The notes beneath the pieces are model-generated. The model was not told the origin of the DNA, searched no databases, and saw only the letters and a list, made by a program, of their open reading frames with translations. DNA of 64,000 nt from Lachnospiraceae bacterium. Its GTDB lineage: Bacteria; Bacillota; Clostridia; Lachnospirales; Lachnospiraceae. Position numbers and translations under genes: made by a program. Location: the NCBI GenBank assembly GCA_021770755.1, contig JAETQI010000008.1, positions 1 through 64,000 on the forward strand. Reading direction: 5' to 3'. Shown here one piece after another: positions 61,005-64,000 of this stretch (the first letter of the stretch is position 1; each line of letters opens with the position of its first letter).

Positions 61005-62621
61005 ATGAGAAGAATAAGGAGATTCGTTGGATCTGCCGTGCTGGCGCTGCTGCTCTCCGTTGCGCTGGCAGGGATATTCAGTCTAAATGACGCTGTGGCG
61101 GCCTCGGATGATGACGTGATCCTGGAAGGGGTGTACATGGGGGACATCAGTCTCGCGGGAATGACGGCGGATGAGGCAAAGGCAACGGTCAGCGCGTTTG
61201 TCGAGGAACTCAAGACCAGGCATATCACTTTCGGTGCCGTGGATGACCATTACGTCGGTGTGATGGCGGGGGATCTCGGACTGCAGTGGGTGAACGTGGC
61301 GGATATCGACGCGGCGGCGGCGCTTGGCAAAAAGGGAAACATCGTGAGGAGATACAAGGCGATCCAGGATCTAAAGCACGGCAACAAGGTGTATGAACTG
61401 AAGCTGTCGCTTGACAGGGATCTGATCCGGGCAGTGCTCGAGGAGCAGTGCGCAGAGTACGATATCCCGCCGATCAACAATACGATCACCAGGATCAACG
61501 GGGAGTTTGTCATAGAGCAGGGACAGACCGGCCAGCGGGTAAACATCGAGGAGTCGCTGAACAAGACGTATGACTACATAACAGTCGGCTGGGATTATCA
61601 GGATGCTTCCATCGACCTTGCGATCGATGTGTCAGAGCCAAAAGGAACGGTCGAGGATCTGCAGAAGATGACAGATGTGCTTGGCACGTTCACGACAAGC
61701 TACTCCACCAGCAGCTCTGCGCGGTGCAAGAATGTCGAGAACGGCTGCCGGCTGATCAACGGAACGCTTCTGTATCCGGGGGACGAATTTTCGACATATG
61801 ACGCGATCAAGCCTTTCACCGAGGCAAACGGATACTACCCGGCGGGATCGTATCAGAATGGAAAGGTGGTCGACAGTCTCGGCGGCGGTATCTGCCAGGT
61901 GTCGACAACGCTGTACAACGCGGTGCTGCTGTCAGAGCTTGAGGTGACGGAGAGGAACAACCATTCGATGATCATCGCCTATGTGAAGCCGTCGATGGAC
62001 GCAGCGATCGCGGAGTCTGCGGGCAAGGATTTCAGGTTTGTCAACAGTTGGGATAATCCGATCTACATCGAAGGGATCACGGAAAATAAGCAGATCACGT
62101 TCACGATCTACGGCATGGAGCAGCGGGATCCGGGGCATGTTGTGCGCTACGAGAGCGAGACGCTCTCGACGACGCGTCCGGATCATGAGATCATCACGCC
62201 CACGACCAGCCAGGGCGTGGGATATATCAGCGTGGAGTCGGCGCACATCGGATACACGGCGCAGCTCTGGAAGATCGTCGAGGAGAACGGTGTCGAGGTG
62301 AGCCGCGAGGTGATCAACAAGAGCTCTTACAAGGTATCGCCGAGATCTGCGACAGTGGGTGTCAACACGGACAATCCCAATTATGCTGCCCGCATCAACG
62401 CGGCAGTGGCGTCAGGGAGCATAGACACCTGCAAGGCGGAGGCGGCGGCGATCAAGGCAGAGATGGCGGCAGCGGCAGAGCAGCAGGCGGCGATGACAGA
62501 TGAGCAGCGGGCGGCAGCGGAGCAGCAGGCGGCGCTGGAAGCGTACTATCAGGCGCTTCAGCAACAGCAGCAACAGTTGCTGGAACAGCAGGCGCAGGCA
62601 GAGCAGCAGGCACAGCCCTAA
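61005..62621 (+). CDS. VanW family protein
   Basis: A 538-aa exported protein. An N-terminal signal/anchor (VGSAVLALLLSVALAGIFSL) is followed by a PG_binding_4/YoaR-like region (about 40-200), the VanW domain (about 230-370: RCKNVENGCRLINGTLLYPG, SLGGGICQVSTTLYNAVLLS, NNHSMIIAYVKPSMDAAIAE) and a G5-like extension. The last ~75 residues are Ala/Gln-rich coiled coil (AAAEQQAAMTDEQRAAAEQQ). VanW occurs in vancomycin-resistance clusters but most homologues are ordinary envelope proteins of unknown role. GGAGTAGGAATCT precedes the ATG. Confidence 0.92.
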   Translation: MRRIRRFVGSAVLALLLSVALAGIFSLNDAVAASDDDVILEGVYMGDISLAGMTADEAKATVSAFVEELKTRHITFGAVDDHYVGVMAGDLGLQWVNVADIDAAAALGKKGNIVRRYKAIQDLKHGNKVYELKLSLDRDLIRAVLEEQCAEYDIPPINNTITRINGEFVIEQGQTGQRVNIEESLNKTYDYITVGWDYQDASIDLAIDVSEPKGTVEDLQKMTDVLGTFTTSYSTSSSARCKNVENGCRLINGTLLYPGDEFSTYDAIKPFTEANGYYPAGSYQNGKVVDSLGGGICQVSTTLYNAVLLSELEVTERNNHSMIIAYVKPSMDAAIAESAGKDFRFVNSWDNPIYIEGITENKQITFTIYGMEQRDPGHVVRYESETLSTTRPDHEIITPTTSQGVGYISVESAHIGYTAQLWKIVEENGVEVSREVINKSSYKVSPRSATVGVNTDNPNYAARINAAVASGSIDTCKAEAAAIKAEMAAAAEQQAAMTDEQRAAAEQQAALEAYYQALQQQQQQLLEQQAQAEQQAQP

Positions 62622-62652
62622 GGATACACATACTTACAAAAGGGGATTTGTT

Positions 62653-63768
62653 ATGAATTGCGGAAAATTGACTGAGAGCATCTATGAGCGCTCCGTTAGC
62701 AAAGTCATGAAGACAAATTCAACTGAAAACAGGAAATACTATGATGGCGCAGGACTGGGGGCAGACTGCGCCGTTTTGGCGGACAGTGCAGATGCGGCAT
62801 GTGCAGGGATCGTGTCCGGTCAGGCATTTGCATACGGCAGGGACAAAAAGGTGGCAGTGCGCGCGTATCTGGCGGCGGTGAATCAGATGATCGCGCGCAG
62901 CGCCAACGAAGGGGCGCTGGGACTGCGCTGTACATACGCGAATGTCACCGTGACGGTTCCGGCGAAAATGCGGGAGATCAAGGTGCGCGGCATGATTGGG
63001 GAGGCAGCCCTGCAGGCGGAGGAGACAGGGATCCCGATCCTTAGCTGCAACGTGCAGGTGCTGCCGTCTGACGCGGAGCCGTCCGCTGTCTGCGTCGTCA
63101 ACGCGGGGCTGGAAAACAAGGGCGACAGCAACCTTGTGGTCCTAAAGAAGCGGGCGCTCGTGGACGAGGATATCGTGATGACAAAGTGGATCGGTCTCGA
63201 GGGGACAGCCGTGATCGCACAGGGAAGCGCCGGAAAGCTGGGCGGGCGCTATCCGGCGGATCTGGTCGCCGAGGCCGCGGACTTTTACCGGTATCTGTCG
63301 GTCGTGCCGGAGGCCGCTACCGCCGTTAAGTCCGGCGCAGATTATCTGCATGCAGCGCGCGAGGGCGGCGTGTTCGGAAGCCTTTGGGAGCTGGCGGCAG
63401 CAAATGGCGTTGGACTGGTCGTAGACTTAAAGCGTATACCTGTGAGACAGGAGACGATCGAGGTATGCGAATTTTTTGATCTGAACCCATATGAATTGTC
63501 GGCAGGCGGAAGTCTGCTGATCGTGACGCCAAATGGCGGGGAGCTGGTCGGCAGGCTCGCAGGGGCAGGCGTGGAGGCTGCGGTGATCGGGCGGACAACA
63601 CAGGGAAATGACCGCATCATACGTCATGGAGAGGAGTCGCGCTACCTGGAGCCGGCAAATGGGGATCAATTATATCGTTATTTTCAAAATAATAAATTAC
63701 AGGAAAATGGAGGGGCAATTGATGAGAGAACAGATTTTATCGATCATAGAGAAGAACAGCAGGATTGA
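62653..63768 (+). CDS. AIR synthase-related protein (PurM/HypE fold)
   Basis: A 371-aa protein. The N-terminal half has the ATP-binding PurM-like fold (AYLAAVNQMIARSANEGALG, IKVRGMIGEAALQAEETGIP), the C-terminal half the AIRS_C domain (AAREGGVFGSLWELAAANGV, VCEFFDLNPYELSAGGSLLI, TPNGGELVGRL). HypE proteins of this shape dehydrate thiocarbamoyl groups in hydrogenase maturation, but the C-terminal reactive Cys of HypE is absent, so it is another member of the superfamily with unknown substrate. AAGGGG lies 7 nt before the ATG. Its last 47 nt overlap the Lrp-type regulator gene. Confidence 0.83.
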   Translation: MNCGKLTESIYERSVSKVMKTNSTENRKYYDGAGLGADCAVLADSADAACAGIVSGQAFAYGRDKKVAVRAYLAAVNQMIARSANEGALGLRCTYANVTVTVPAKMREIKVRGMIGEAALQAEETGIPILSCNVQVLPSDAEPSAVCVVNAGLENKGDSNLVVLKKRALVDEDIVMTKWIGLEGTAVIAQGSAGKLGGRYPADLVAEAADFYRYLSVVPEAATAVKSGADYLHAAREGGVFGSLWELAAANGVGLVVDLKRIPVRQETIEVCEFFDLNPYELSAGGSLLIVTPNGGELVGRLAGAGVEAAVIGRTTQGNDRIIRHGEESRYLEPANGDQLYRYFQNNKLQENGGAIDERTDFIDHREEQQD

Positions 63769-64000
63769 CCTGCACGAGCTTGCAGTGATCCTTGGCATGG
63801 AGGAGACAGATGTCATAAACGAGATGGAGCAGATGGAGAAAGAGGGGATCATCTGCGGATACCATACGCTGATCGACTGGGAGAAGACTTCGGTGGAGAA
63901 GGTCAGCGCACTGATCGAGGTGCGTGTGACACCGCAGCGCGGCAAGGGATTTGACAGCATCGCAGAGCGCATTTATAAGTATCCGGAGGTACATGCAGTG
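63722..64000 (+). CDS. Lrp/AsnC-family regulator (runs off the window)
   Basis: Partial, 93 codons. MREQILSIIEKNSRIDLHEL, AVILGMEETDVINEMEQMEK and EGIICGYHTLIDWEK match the AsnC-type HTH; the following KVSALIEVRVTPQRGKGFDS opens the RAM ligand domain. GGAGGGG precedes the ATG. It overlaps the end of the AIR synthase-related gene by 47 nt, so the two are co-expressed. Such regulators sense amino acids. Confidence 0.88.
   Translation, partial: MREQILSIIEKNSRIDLHELAVILGMEETDVINEMEQMEKEGIICGYHTLIDWEKTSVEKVSALIEVRVTPQRGKGFDSIAERIYKYPEVHAV

Overview
The window reads as part of a low-GC Gram-positive (Firmicutes, class Clostridia) chromosome, most likely an anaerobic gut Lachnospiraceae. This is inference from gene content: methyl-accepting chemotaxis receptors, a SpoIID-like/LysM cell-wall protein, Gram-positive lipoproteins, stand-alone murG, a nadABC-niaR operon, VanW and DUF6128 proteins, TTGACA/TATAAT-type promoters and strong AGGAGG ribosome sites. 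I see no rRNA, tRNA, CRISPR array, phage or insertion-sequence transposase.

Layout. 0.1-5.5 kb: two chemoreceptors, the first lacking its N-terminal half, and a convergent SpoIID/peptidoglycan-binding/LysM protein. 5.7-15.6 kb: a HAD phosphatase and a carbohydrate locus made of a membrane-bound AraC-type regulator, a lipoprotein sugar-binding protein, two LplB/LplC-type permeases, a heparinase II/III-family lyase and a GH88 unsaturated uronyl hydrolase. Both enzymes lack signal peptides, so the locus looks built to import uronate-containing oligosaccharides and cleave them inside the cell. 15.8-21.0 kb: two adjacent hybrid histidine kinases with no output domain; one carries a receiver without its phospho-acceptor. 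21.4-22.1 kb: XRE/GyrI-like regulator. 22.2-29.3 kb, minus strand: a peptide-type ABC exporter, a BrnT/BrnA toxin-antitoxin pair with its own promoter and operator, an OmpR-type response regulator, its HisKA kinase and a GHKL kinase. 29.5-30.9 kb: murG and a TSCPD protein. 31.0-34.7 kb: NAD biosynthesis operon nadA-nadB-nadC-niaR with a probable NiaR operator over its promoter. 34.8-41.9 kb: DUF6128, DUF1186/SEC-C, RNase H and Lhr-type helicase. 42.0-52.4 kb: a large Ig-like surface protein, an SGNH esterase, an FMN reductase, and a tightly coupled VWA / MoxR AAA+ / leucine-rich-repeat operon. 52.4-56.7 kb: membrane-anchored trigger-factor-like isomerase, two small proteins, a variant HD-GYP protein, and a 0.6-kb non-coding stretch with two inverted perfect DnaA boxes and two hairpins sharing the same loop. 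56.8-64 kb: 87-bp palindromic tandem repeats, an alpha/beta hydrolase, tadA, a glycosyltransferase, a DEDDh exonuclease, small membrane proteins, VanW, an AIR-synthase-related protein and the start of an Lrp/AsnC regulator.

Most worth following up: the dispersed double-hairpin repeat family (29.3 and 56.8 kb), the structured leader with DnaA boxes at 56.0-56.5 kb, the VWA-MoxR-LRR operon, the HD-GYP protein whose HD motif reads FD, the short-antitoxin BrnTA module, and the switch-like leader at 35.65 kb. All domain calls come from reading the sequence; no database search was run.
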